The notes under the pieces were generated by a model. That model saw nothing but the letters and a program-made list of their open reading frames with translations, ran no database searches and was not told the origin of the DNA. Both the position numbers and the translations under genes were made by a program. A stretch of DNA of 64,000 bases from Pythium myriotylum. Its lineage: Eukaryota > Oomycota > Peronosporomycetes > Pythiales > Pythiaceae. This document shows, in pieces, positions 10,697 through 20,072 of the stretch; the first letter of the stretch is position 1, and each line of letters opens with the position of its first letter. Location: contig JALJCQ010000014.1 in the NCBI GenBank assembly GCA_023091665.1, forward strand, positions 248,001-312,000, given 5' to 3'.

Positions 10697-11196
10697 GACA
10701 TGGCATAGGTCAGCTTTGATGGTTTTGGCCAGACTACCAGTAAATCGGATGTAGCCACGATCTCCAGGGGAAATTCGGCATCTCGCCTAATCCACGGAAC
10801 AGTCAGCACTCATCACAGAATCTTTGTCCCCAGTTTTGGAACAGCTCGGAGCTCGCTCGAACTTACACAAAACTTTGCACCAAGTCTAAGCGGACCCTGT
10901 GCGAAGATGAGCGACGGACCTAGGTGACATCACCTCAACAGGGATCAACCCACCAGCAGTTGCCAAACGAAAATTGGCAGCAAATTGGGTTGGGCAAGTG
11001 AATCTGATCGGGACTAATTTATTAGTCCACAGGAAACGCCAGAAAAAGAAACGGACTGGAGCTGGGTGGGTACACAGCGAGATTCATTCACTCCTCTCCG
11101 ATCTTCACTCCCAATCAGGGTCGCTCAATAGAAACGTCAAGGGAAGAACGAGCGTCGGGTTGATCATTCCCAAAGTTGAGACGCAAAGAACAAGTG
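10697..11196. other. Intergenic stretch, no gene recognised
   Basis: About 500 bp between copies B and C with no convincing frame or repeat. It should contain the copy C promoter. Confidence 0.4.
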
Positions 11197-11618
11197 ATGG
11201 CCGAGATAACAGCACCGCTTCCAGATTGGCTCGCGCCATATTCAGAACACCTGCTTGGTCGTCTGAAGGTCCAGAACGACGAGCGCGTGGCGATTGCTGC
11301 ACCGTGGATTGAAGTCATCGTCGGGGGAAAAAAAAATTTATACCGGCAGACACGATCGCCTCACGCATCGACGCTCTATGTGAACTCTACAGTGCCATCG
11401 AAAAAGAAAACCACACGGTTCATAAACGAGAACTGATGTGGACGCAAGTGCTAACGTCACCGTTGATGGAATCACCGCTGCAAGAGAACCACCCGCATTT
11501 TTTCTGGTTCACACGCGTTTTCACCCGGAGCCACTGTACCTGAGGAACGACCATGATGTGAGAAGATGACACGCATTATCCACGATGTATGGGGGCAAAG
11601 CAAAATGAGATTGGAGGC

Positions 11619-12941
11619 TTACGGATTGAGGAAACGACGGCGCGTCAAGTTATTGGCGCGAACCCCATCGATGTTTTCTTCACTGAAGCCTTCATTCTCG
11701 TTGCGGTTGCCGGACATCATCGAGGCGAGGTGGTCTCCAATCGATGTGGTGTAACGAGTGTAGCGTTGGAATGCAGAGGAGAGCCAACGACCGTGCAACT
11801 TGATTGTTGTGGAGTCGGCACCCGCTGCCAGGAGTGCTGTTGCCCCACCACTGCGCAGTGAATGACACGAGTACACACTTGGATCGGCTCCGACCCCGGA
11901 TGCGGCAGCTTTGATGACTTTGGACAGATCTTCCGCCTTCAGTGGCTTGGACGGACTCAATGAGCACAGTGGGTCTGTCGGCTGGAGTCGTGTTGCTTCC
12001 GCATGCTGTAGGAGTAACATCGCACCGAATACTGGGCACACTCGTGGATGCCCCGATCTCTTGAGTTGGCGAACCGTTATGTTGCCGAACTGGTCGTTCT
12101 TGCTTCCACGTAACGTGATTCTTACAATCTGCGCATCGACTGCGAACTTAGCTGGGGAGTTCGTGATCGTGAGGACTTCGACGTCGCGTACTTCGAGTGC
12201 ATATGCATGGCGCCCACCTTTGACTCCAAGAAACTCAGAGCTCCTTAGTAGAAAGAAGAAGCCCACAAGCGCAGCCCCAAGAATGAGGCGCTGGTGTGGC
12301 TGGTGGAGATCGAGGTTGTTGCAGAGCCAGCTGAGCATTGAGGCTGTAAATGGTGCTCGTGGTCGTGACGAACCCGTGAGACGACGCATTCCAGTGAGTG
12401 CCGCTGCGTGTCCGGTTGTGAGCTCTGGTGCAAAGCCGGCGTAGACCCGATGATACCACTTGATATGGCTAAGCTTGGCGAGAATGGCATTAGCCGACCC
12501 GACCCGACCGGAACTGTTGACCGAAGACCAGTGATGAATCGCAAACAGGATAAGCTGAAATGACTGGGCGTGGGCATTGTGCTCTGGTAGCCACGGCGAT
12601 CGACCGATGTGTCGGCAGAACGTACACCAATGGTTCCACGTTGAGCCGTACTGTCGTCGAGACGTGTCAGCGAGGGATCGCTGTTGAAGGGAGAGTAGTT
12701 GGCGCTGAAGAGCTTCCTGTAGCGAGTAGGAACTTGAACCTGCGTCCAAGAATTCGTCAGTGCGTGCCACGTCGTAAGGGACGGTTCGGACCAAGCACGC
12801 GAGCCGAGATCGGCGAGATAATTGTTTCCACCCGCCAGGTGCTCCGCAGAGACTCGGATGCCCCACACGGCTTCCGCTGCACCGAGAATGCGATTCAGTT
12901 CTTGGGCCATCGAGTTTCGGCTGGAGAACTTGTTGCACCAC
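11619..12941 (-). CDS. DIRS tyrosine recombinase
   Basis: The frame overlaps the end of the RT frame; the domain itself begins near 12720. A core-binding helical region (ADTSRRQYGSTWNHWC) is followed by the catalytic region with the first Arg in FFLLRSSEFLG, the HxxR-type box HSLRSGGATALLAAG, a His in KLHGRWLSS, and the candidate nucleophile Tyr in RYTRY. This set defines tyrosine recombinases. It would integrate the circular cDNA without a target duplication, in line with the lack of one here. How it is translated (frameshift or re-initiation) is not clear. Confidence 0.82.
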   Translation of the reverse strand: MVQQVLQPKLDGPRTESHSRCSGSRVGHPSLCGAPGGWKQLSRRSRLACLVRTVPYDVARTDEFLDAGSSSYSLQEALQRQLLSLQQRSLADTSRRQYGSTWNHWCTFCRHIGRSPWLPEHNAHAQSFQLILFAIHHWSSVNSSGRVGSANAILAKLSHIKWYHRVYAGFAPELTTGHAAALTGMRRLTGSSRPRAPFTASMLSWLCNNLDLHQPHQRLILGAALVGFFFLLRSSEFLGVKGGRHAYALEVRDVEVLTITNSPAKFAVDAQIVRITLRGSKNDQFGNITVRQLKRSGHPRVCPVFGAMLLLQHAEATRLQPTDPLCSLSPSKPLKAEDLSKVIKAAASGVGADPSVYSCHSLRSGGATALLAAGADSTTIKLHGRWLSSAFQRYTRYTTSIGDHLASMMSGNRNENEGFSEENIDGVRANNLTRRRFLNP

Positions 12942-14680
12942 GAGACGGCGGTGGAGTTGTCAATCCAGAATCTGACGTGAACGAGTTCGTGCGGTACAGA
13001 CGATCTCCATTGTTCGCCCCAACAAAGGACTGCGAGTGTGGCGCTCAGTTGTTCACGGACGTTGATGCTCAGTTGTCCCGACTGGATCTGACATTGCTCC
13101 TCCTCGTCAAACCGGATGCGGATGTACTGTTCGGCGGCCGGGTGAAGTACACAAAGACCTTCGTTGCTAGCGTCCATGTAGAGATGAACACTAGGATCTG
13201 GGAGCGAGTAAAACATTCGCAGCGGCACTCCGCGTAGTCTTCCGTGCGTGATGATGTGATCAAACCAGACGAGATCAAGCCGTACGTCTTGGTCGATCGT
13301 GACTTTGGCGGCTCGAGGCGTCCGGTGCCACAGGGACGCAAGGCGTTGGAAAAACGGTTTGGCGGGGCGAATGCATGAACACACGTGACGGAGACTGCCG
13401 AGAAGTTGGGAGAGGGCGACCCGCGTCGTCGAAGCTTTGTCGAGGAGGCACCGAACACGTCCAATGGCCTTGTCGATCTTGGACTCGGGCATTGATACCG
13501 TCATATTCACTGTGTCCCACTCGAGTCCCAGTGCAGTGAGACGCGTCGACCACGATGTGAACTTGTTCTCATTGATCGCTCTCGGGCCGAGTACTGCGGT
13601 CATCGCCAGCCGCAAGGCGACATCACAGGATGATAATCTGGTACCGGAATCGACTTCAATAAGAACGTGATCGTCCACCCAGTCGAAGCAGAAGAATGAC
13701 TCGGCATCGAGATCGCTGGCGTTGAGACTGCGTGGACTTTCGCGCCGCACAAGGAAGGAGACCGCACCTCCGAACACCCCGTAATGAGCCGGCGAGCCGG
13801 TCCAGCCAAATGGCAATGCAAGGTCGATGACTGCGACGCCAGCTTCAGGGATGACCCCAGCGAACCACGGACTCACGCTCTCGTGAACACGAACGTGCCG
13901 GAAGGCCGACTTGACGTCACCTTTCATCAACTTGATGTCGAGGGACGGGTGTCGCTCCCGAAGTAGGATAATCCGGCGCGCGATACCGTCGACATGCTCA
14001 TAAGTCAGCGGCGGGAGATCCTGTTGATTCGACCACGCATTGGTGGACGCACCGCTTGGAAAAGACAGGTCGTGGATTACGCGGGCCTCAACCGACGGGT
14101 CAACACCTGCTTTGGCCACACAGCCAAAGGGGCTGTAGCGGAGATTCAACCGTTCGCGCGCAACGTCAAGATCAAGGACGAAGTAGGCCCCTGCGCGCTG
14201 TCCCTCGGCGATGCTTCGGCGTAGAGCGACGTGCATCTCATGCGCAGATCGATGGTTGTCACGTGCGGGCAGGCTGCGTACTGGGGCTGGTAGTGTGAAA
14301 CGGTGTGTAACACCGAATCGTGCCGCGTGGACAACGCGCTCTGCTGCTGGGTAGCCGTGCAGTAGCCATTCGAGCTGATCAGCGTCGAGCGCCTTGTTGG
14401 GTCGTGGATCGGCAACAGACTGACCCCTCCATGTGCGAATGATCTCTGTCAGGGACATGGTAGAGTCTGTGACGAGTGCCGTAGCCGCACGTAGGAGCCG
14501 GACATCAACCTCCGACGAGTCCGTGGTGACCAGTGAGGCTGCCTCGTGGAAATGTTGAGTCCGGGCTTGATCACACTTTGATTCTGCAACAGCCAACCGA
14601 TCGTCGAGGATCTGGATGATGTGAGCGACAGCGCTTCGGTCGAGCCGTGGGTGCAGTTGGCGCAACGACGGCCGTGGGAT
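12245..14680 (-). CDS. DIRS reverse transcriptase and RNase H
   Basis: This frame is continuous with gag across one TGA codon and remains open to 12245. The RT palm motifs are visible: LDIKLMKGDVKSAFRHV (motif A), a LPFGW block, and WVDDH in the YxDD position. RNase H follows with its carboxylates in HLYMDASNEG, REQLSATL, FWIDNSTAVSW and NYLADLGSR. Recognisable homology ends near 12700; the last 450 bp overlap the recombinase frame. The enzyme copies the element RNA to cDNA. The RT and RNase H look intact by eye. Confidence 0.82.
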   Translation of the reverse strand: MPRPSLRQLHPRLDRSAVAHIIQILDDRLAVAESKCDQARTQHFHEAASLVTTDSSEVDVRLLRAATALVTDSTMSLTEIIRTWRGQSVADPRPNKALDADQLEWLLHGYPAAERVVHAARFGVTHRFTLPAPVRSLPARDNHRSAHEMHVALRRSIAEGQRAGAYFVLDLDVARERLNLRYSPFGCVAKAGVDPSVEARVIHDLSFPSGASTNAWSNQQDLPPLTYEHVDGIARRIILLRERHPSLDIKLMKGDVKSAFRHVRVHESVSPWFAGVIPEAGVAVIDLALPFGWTGSPAHYGVFGGAVSFLVRRESPRSLNASDLDAESFFCFDWVDDHVLIEVDSGTRLSSCDVALRLAMTAVLGPRAINENKFTSWSTRLTALGLEWDTVNMTVSMPESKIDKAIGRVRCLLDKASTTRVALSQLLGSLRHVCSCIRPAKPFFQRLASLWHRTPRAAKVTIDQDVRLDLVWFDHIITHGRLRGVPLRMFYSLPDPSVHLYMDASNEGLCVLHPAAEQYIRIRFDEEEQCQIQSGQLSINVREQLSATLAVLCWGEQWRSSVPHELVHVRFWIDNSTAVSWCNKFSSRNSMAQELNRILGAAEAVWGIRVSAEHLAGGNNYLADLGSRAWSEPSLTTWHALTNSWTQVQVPTRYRKLFSANYSPFNSDPSLTRLDDSTAQRGTIGVRSADTSVDRRGYQSTMPTPSHFSLSCLRFITGLRSTVPVGSGRLMPFSPSLAISSGIIGSTPALHQSSQPDTQRHSLECVVSRVRHDHEHHLQPQCSAGSATTSISTSHTSASFLGLRLWASSFY

Positions 14681-16756
14681 TCATAACGACGCGAACTTCT
14701 CGCCGAGCCCACCGAAACGTTGGATGATGTACTGGCGGACACTTGGGTGCAGTGTTGGAGGGTCAAAGTGGGCAAGATACGGTTGCATACATTGGTCTGG
14801 AGATGTCGATTTGCAGCCAACCTTCGAAACGTACTTGAGGCACAATTGACGAGAGCCAGGAGGGTCTTCGAGCGGGATATGAGCAACGATCTCTTGTGGC
14901 ATCTTGGATAGTCGGCGCTTGTTCTGATCGCGTGGTTGGATTTGCGGTCGCTCTTGTCCCCTCGCACCGGCGTGATGTCCAGTGGGTGGCCTGTCTGGCA
15001 GAGTGGATGGCAGGCGTTGGTGTCGAAGTTGACGACTCGCCTTCATAATCACACCCGTCAATTCGGCGTCCTGCATGCAAAGGCGATCACGTAAGGCCGT
15101 GCGAGTCAGTTCACCGGAAGCGATGTCATGGACAGTTGCTCGTCGGTACGCTCCGAACACTTTCCCAAACCAAAAGGCGATGCTCTTGACGTCGACAGTC
15201 GACCATGGACCAAAGTCGCTCAACGTAGAACAAAAGCGCTGGGCATGCGTGACGAATCGTCGTGTGTGTTCATCGAAGAACTCGTCCGCGTAAATTGAGA
15301 GGACCGTGAGTGCATCCTTGAGGCATTCGAATGATGGCGTGCTGGGGACCCGTGGCAGCGGCAACGACGCCGAGAAATTCGTCAGATTCGTCGATTGCTC
15401 TTCGGCTTCCGCGAGCTGACTGTCCAACGTAAATCGACCGAAGTGTAGCACCGAGAGTGCACATGTGCCGAACTGAAAATCGTAGAGTCGGCTCATCACT
15501 GCCGGGTGGGGCAGAAACTTCACCGCATCCGAGTCGCGTGCATCAGCCATAAATACATCAGGAGTCTTACCTGCATGTTCCAGCGAGGTGATGGCTTGGT
15601 GAACTGCCTGTTGCGGCCGAGTGGGACGAAAGCCGGATGTTCGCTCACTGGGTTCTTCGTATCGCACGAGGTCGGAGACACCGCCATTGGCGGGTACATG
15701 AAGTGACTGGGGGACTGGGGCACACACGTTGTGGATTTGTCGGACGTAACTGGCCAGCGCATGGGGGTAAGAAGCCAAGGCTTGAAGAATAGCTGGATCC
15801 AGCACGGCGGGCTTAGTCTGTGGACTTCCAGCTGCGGGTGTCGGTACACTCGGTGGCGTCGGGGCCGTTGTTGGTGCGTTGGCACGTTGGCGCTTGGACG
15901 GCCGCGTCCCTTCGCCAATCGAGGCCAAGAGGTCCACAAAACGGGCATCACGCTCATCGTCGATCGAATCATCATCATCCTCGGCCACGTCGCGCGGGTT
16001 GGAGGCACTACCACGAGCACTCAATGAACGCGTACGCTGCCGGGAGGTGGAAGCACGCTGAACAATTTGACAGTACCACTGCCCGAGTGTTGTACCTGGC
16101 GGTGGGGTGCGCTCCCCATCCATGTAAAAGGCAAAGTCAATGACCGTACCGACGGGAACGGGCTGGCGAAGACCAGTGCGAGGGCAGGTCCACTCCACCG
16201 TGTCACTCGCACGAGGGGTGCTTGGCTTAGTCGTTAGGTCGCGGAGGATTGTTGGAATCGATCGCGACGCTTGGTGGCCGTTTTGACCGAGGAGTCGGTC
16301 AAGGATGGTACTGTGGACGGTGTCCAGGTCGTCCACAGTGCGCACTTCTTGCAGCAGTGTTGCAGAATGCAGCAGAAAAACTATGGCCGGTGCCACCTCG
16401 GTCGCATCGCGGTGGGGAACTTGGACTTCGCCATGGTTTGACGAGATCGTGTAGGTCGTATTGTCGTACGCCGTGACTTGACCGTGGATCCATTCGCCAT
16501 TGCGCTCAGCGACCACTGCTCGAAAGAGGAGCCAACCGGGGAGACCAGAGTCGACCTCGGCGGCTGGGACCAGACGGTTGTCAACCACCGTTGCTGGTAC
16601 ACGGATCGTGTCACCGCCGTTACCCTCCGAGTCCTCCAACGTACGGACACTGACTGTCGCGCCACGGCGGCGTGACGTGACCTCAGCGTACCAAGGCGCA
16701 TCGAGTGGTGCGGTAGGGACATCTGAAGGATGGAGAAGGATGATTGAACGTGGCAT
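14681..16756 (-). CDS. DIRS gag-like protein
   Basis: About 691 residues from the ATG at 16756; the frame is open to 16924, so an earlier start is possible. The N-terminal third is beta-rich with no recognised fold. A low-complexity acidic and proline/threonine linker follows (DDDDSIDDERD, then TAPTPPSVPTPA). The C-terminal part has a helical region and a short Cys/His segment (CLKYVSKVGC...C...H) that could be a zinc knuckle. Its place in front of the polymerase suggests the structural gag role. It ends in a single TGA (14681-14683), after which the same frame stays open into the RT. Confidence 0.7.
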   Translation of the reverse strand: MPRSIILLHPSDVPTAPLDAPWYAEVTSRRRGATVSVRTLEDSEGNGGDTIRVPATVVDNRLVPAAEVDSGLPGWLLFRAVVAERNGEWIHGQVTAYDNTTYTISSNHGEVQVPHRDATEVAPAIVFLLHSATLLQEVRTVDDLDTVHSTILDRLLGQNGHQASRSIPTILRDLTTKPSTPRASDTVEWTCPRTGLRQPVPVGTVIDFAFYMDGERTPPPGTTLGQWYCQIVQRASTSRQRTRSLSARGSASNPRDVAEDDDDSIDDERDARFVDLLASIGEGTRPSKRQRANAPTTAPTPPSVPTPAAGSPQTKPAVLDPAILQALASYPHALASYVRQIHNVCAPVPQSLHVPANGGVSDLVRYEEPSERTSGFRPTRPQQAVHQAITSLEHAGKTPDVFMADARDSDAVKFLPHPAVMSRLYDFQFGTCALSVLHFGRFTLDSQLAEAEEQSTNLTNFSASLPLPRVPSTPSFECLKDALTVLSIYADEFFDEHTRRFVTHAQRFCSTLSDFGPWSTVDVKSIAFWFGKVFGAYRRATVHDIASGELTRTALRDRLCMQDAELTGVIMKASRQLRHQRLPSTLPDRPPTGHHAGARGQERPQIQPRDQNKRRLSKMPQEIVAHIPLEDPPGSRQLCLKYVSKVGCKSTSPDQCMQPYLAHFDPPTLHPSVRQYIIQRFGGLGEKFASL

Positions 16757-18737
16757 GTTGGTGCGAAAGGTGGCAGGCTCGGGCTTTTGTGTTGTCGGCG
16801 GACGATCGCGAACTGATCGATCGCCCGGCAACCCTGGTAGAACGGGTGGCTCGTGCACCACTGAGGTCGTCTCTCTCAAACTTGATTGAGGAGAGGCAAC
16901 CGTTGGATGTGACACGAGAATCACCGATGACAGGGACCTCCAGCTGCTCCTGTGAAAACCAGCTTTTCACTTGCAGCCAAAAGCTCCAGTCTGCAGAAAT
17001 TCCACGTCCATATTTTCGTCAATTTGCGCAGTACACGGGCCAAAAATCTGATAAAGGCAGTAAAGCGTTTGACTTCAAAGCAGCGCTTACGAGGTGTCGC
17101 GCAAATGGCGTTTGGCATCAACATCTCAGACATCGACGGACGAGCACCAATCGTGAGTAAGATTGACGAACTTCGAGCTTTGCTCACGAGTTCTTTGGCT
17201 CAGCCAGCCAATCTCGTTCAGTTAGATCCCCTCATGAGACTCGACGTCGGTGGGAGGCGGTTCGTTGTATCTGAACTGGTCGCGTTGTGTAAGGTTTTCC
17301 AAGATGTCAACATTCGCCATATCGGGTTGTCGAGGATTATCAATGGCAGCCTCAACGTAACGACAATTGATCCTTTCCGGTCATTGATCAAGACCATTCT
17401 GTGCCCTTCTGGTGGACAAGATATGGCGCCACTTACTTTGTCACTTGAGAACCCATTCAAGGTCCAGCACTGGGCGATTGTAGTCGATGCCCTGAACCGG
17501 AGGACAAGACCATTGCAAGCGCTTTCGGTATCTCCGCATCCAAGTCGCATTAACTACATTAGGTGGATGGGTTCGATCGCATTCTCAACGGAGACGGCTG
17601 GCGACGACCAGCTATTCGAACTCACTCTCGATAGAAGCTACCATCGCTTCAGAGAAGGCGCCGCGTACGTCATATCTGATGCATATGAAAAAGCTGTACG
17701 CGAAGCTATTACCAACAGAGTCGACGTGCAAGCTCGTTTCCGCGCTGATGCAAGACGATACCCTGATCCGGACGGACACACTTCTCCAAAAACCATCCCA
17801 GAATTAGACAGGTTTTATGTGGTTGACAGGATTGGTGATCTGCCGCGGTGGTGGCGACATGAGGGTAGGCGCGTTCGCTTGCGCGGTATCTCAGGTGCAC
17901 AATGGGTTCCGGTACTATCGATAGCAAGTCTCTTGATCGGTGGAGAGGAGTACGTGGTTGACTTGCAACCTCGATTTCACTCTATCTCTGTGAGAAAGAC
18001 GTGATGGTATCCATGGTTTGATCTATTTGATCTCCTCATACCTTACCGGTCACTGCACAAGAATTTGCAACTTCGTCGGCTAGATGTTCCGGACACGATC
18101 GGGAGTGCAAGCACGGTGAACCGTATTATCACTAACTGTCCCAACTTGACAGAGCTGGCGGCCGAATTTGTAGCCAAATCGTACGGGCACGTTTCTTCTC
18201 ATGGTCTGCAAGCAATCGAACTCACCTCGCTCGGAGGCCTCAGATCTCTTGATCTGCGCCGAGGCAATACAGGTACGAGGATTACTTCGCGCCCACCGTG
18301 ACTCGTCGTTCTAATCTTTCCTGGCAGGCGTCGTTCGACAGTTGGTGGACTTCTTCTCGCGGAGCGTCTCACCATCGACGCTTGAGATCCTGCGATTGCC
18401 CAGTGTGAGCGACGACGCGCAAGACGACCTATTTGAACTTTTGCGGCTCAACCCAAAGATCCGCATGCTCGAAGTCCGAGTCTGCAAATACCTGAATGCC
18501 CCGCTCAGACAAGCAATTGACTTGTACAATCGCACGTCAACGTCGGAAGGTGCGAGGCTGCGCTCGATTCTCGCGTTGCTTTCGCTGCAGTCCCGTCTCC
18601 CTTGCGTCTGCAGTCTTGACAGCACAACTTTACGCCTGATCGTCAATTTCGCCTGGAGTCACCGGCGCATCTACTATACCACCGTGGATATCATTTCTCC
18701 TTCCTGGCGTTTTTTAAGGAGGGGAAAGTACTGGTAG

Positions 18738-18952
18738 TGGGCCTTCTCGTCTAATCTGGCAGCGGCTCTCTCTACTTATCTGTCCGGATGATATGTGTTA
18801 CATACTACTAGCACACTAGGCATATGCATTGAAGAATCCGTTATGAGAATTGCTCGCCCGCCTTGTGGCGGGGAAGGCGTAGTTTCAAAGAACATAGTCT
18901 ATGTTACATAGAGGTCAGCAGATAGAATTGTTAGGAGCAACTACTACAGTTG
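18738..18952. other. Short intergenic stretch before the Copia element
   Basis: No gene seen. The last five bases, AGTTG, are the left Copia target duplication. Confidence 0.5.
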
Positions 18953-19278
18953 TGAGACAGTTCCTCCATGTTTACTCTATGTTTACATGTGATTCCTGGG
19001 AATCAGTTGCCGGCGCGTCACCAAGGATTGTGAGCGCCGGGCAATGATGGACGCCGCCACAAATGATGGCTGCCACCACGATTGATGGGTGAATAAATCC
19101 AGGCCATGTAGGACACAGAACTCTGCAGCGCTAGCTCCCTACACCCACCATTTTCATCCCAGGAAATATAGCTCATTCGGTCTTCTACCATCTACTACTC
19201 AAGTCAACTCGCCCCTCCTAAGTCAACCTCGGCCTCGCCTAAGTCCACCCTCGGTCCCGGCTAAGTCAACCCGTCTCA
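18953..19278 (+). repeat. Copia 5' LTR
   Basis: 326 bp, TGAGAC...GTCTCA. It carries a candidate oomycete initiator at 19171-19187, which would place transcription start in the last third of the LTR. Confidence 0.93.
19171..19187 (+). promoter_or_regulatory. Candidate initiator (Inr) in the Copia LTR
   Basis: GCTCATTCGGTCTTCTA, preceded by AAATATA, fits the known oomycete initiator pattern (GCTCATT then a pyrimidine-rich stretch). The same sequence is at 24817-24833 in the 3' LTR. Confidence 0.5.
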
Positions 19279-19279
19279 C

Positions 19280-19297
19280 GTTATCAGCACTGAGACT
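19280..19297 (+). other. Candidate Copia primer-binding site
   Basis: Just after the LTR the sequence reads GTTATCAGCACTGAG. The TATCAG core resembles the initiator-tRNA-Met-complementary sites of many Copia elements. The match is short. Confidence 0.35.
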
Positions 19298-19549
19298 CGC
19301 CGCCAAGCCGACCCGACCCGTCAGCCCGGACCTCTCGCCGACCCGACCCGCGCAGGCTGTTGGACCGCTCGCTGACGCGAACCTCTCGCCGTCCCTCTGC
19401 CCGCCGCGCAAGACCCGCTTGAACCCGACCCATGGACTGTCCCCCGGTCCCTGCGTTGGCCTGCCCGTTCAAGCCGAAGCCCCTGCTGTAATTGCCGTGG
19501 ATCCGTGGCGTGGCCTCTAGCCGAGTTGCCTGCCCCCATTCCCGCTTGC

Positions 19550-20032
19550 ATGGGTACGAGTGCCGCCAAGACAACGAAGACGAAGAAGGTGCTCAACCTC
19601 TCCGCCGCTGGGCCAGCAGTCAAGACCGTCAAAGTCCGGAGCCGCCGCCGTTCTCGCCACGTCCAGACGTTCGACTCGCGCTCCGACTTCAAGCGCATCC
19701 GCTCCCTGAAGGAGGACGACCAGAAGGCGCTCGACAAGCTCCGTGACGACCTCCAAGCCTCCAACGAGCGCACGGTCCGGCTCCAGCACCGCTTCGTCGA
19801 GGAGCTCAACAAGCACGCCGTCGGCTGCAACCGCACGAAGGCGATCGTCAAGGCTCTCGGCATTCTCCCGTTCCATTCGGACTGCCAGCGCAAAGTCGTC
19901 GACACCGCCATCTTCGACATCTTGCGGTCGGACGAAATCGCTGCCAAGCAAGCCGCCGACGAAGCTGCGAAGAAGAGGCGCGAAGCGCACGACAAGAACT
20001 GCTTCTCCTGCTACGCTTGTGTCAACTACTAG
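19550..20032 (+). CDS. Extra Copia leader-region protein (before gag-pol)
   Basis: A 160-residue protein starts at the ATG at 19550; the frame is open upstream to 19505. It has a very basic N-terminus (KTTKTKKV, KVRSRRRSRH), then a long charged helical region with coiled-coil character (LDKLRDDLQASNERTVRLQHRF; AAKQAADEAAKKRREAH), and a Cys-containing tail. It ends 40 bp before gag-pol and is followed by no other frame. Standard Copia elements have a single gag-pol frame, so this is an addition. It could be a nucleic-acid-binding accessory protein, or a captured piece of a host gene; the sequence does not decide. Confidence 0.6.
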   Translation: MGTSAAKTTKTKKVLNLSAAGPAVKTVKVRSRRRSRHVQTFDSRSDFKRIRSLKEDDQKALDKLRDDLQASNERTVRLQHRFVEELNKHAVGCNRTKAIVKALGILPFHSDCQRKVVDTAIFDILRSDEIAAKQAADEAAKKRREAHDKNCFSCYACVNY

Positions 20033-20072
20033 CTTGTAACTTGTTCTAAAAGACACTTAGTCCGTTTCCAAA

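Larger units (their letters stand above)
11517..16989 (-). mobile_element. DIRS-type tyrosine-recombinase retrotransposon
   Basis: The insertion is bounded by the break in copy C and carries, on the minus strand, gag-like, RT-RNase H and tyrosine-recombinase reading frames in that order. There is no DDE integrase and no target duplication, as expected for DIRS-like elements, which integrate a circular intermediate by site-specific recombination. The tips are short imperfect inverted repeats: GTTTTCACCCGGAGC near 11516-11530, and its approximate complement GCTCCTGTGAAAAC near 16943-16956. The exact ends are uncertain by about 30 bp on the right. An internal complementary region was not located. 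Confidence 0.8.
11197..18737 (+). pseudogene. Unrecognised family protein, copy C, split by a DIRS element
   Basis: The first part (11197-11516) matches the start of copy A closely (PLPDWLA, GRLKVQ, DERVAIAAPW) but shifts frame at a run of A near 11330, and stops matching at the WFTR block. The match resumes at about 16990 (VNLR.T.A, LTSKQR.RGVAQMAFGI) and runs to 18004, where a short deletion gives a stop. It resumes again at about 18060 and ends at 18737, with a 55-nt intron (18273-18327) at the copy A position. Between the halves lies the DIRS element. The gene therefore has at least one insertion, one homopolymer shift and one premature stop. Confidence 0.8.

Noticed and set aside
19089..19520. 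143-codon frame in the Copia LTR and leader
   Set aside because: It begins inside the LTR, is proline-rich low complexity, and is also partly present in the 3' LTR; no sign of a protein.
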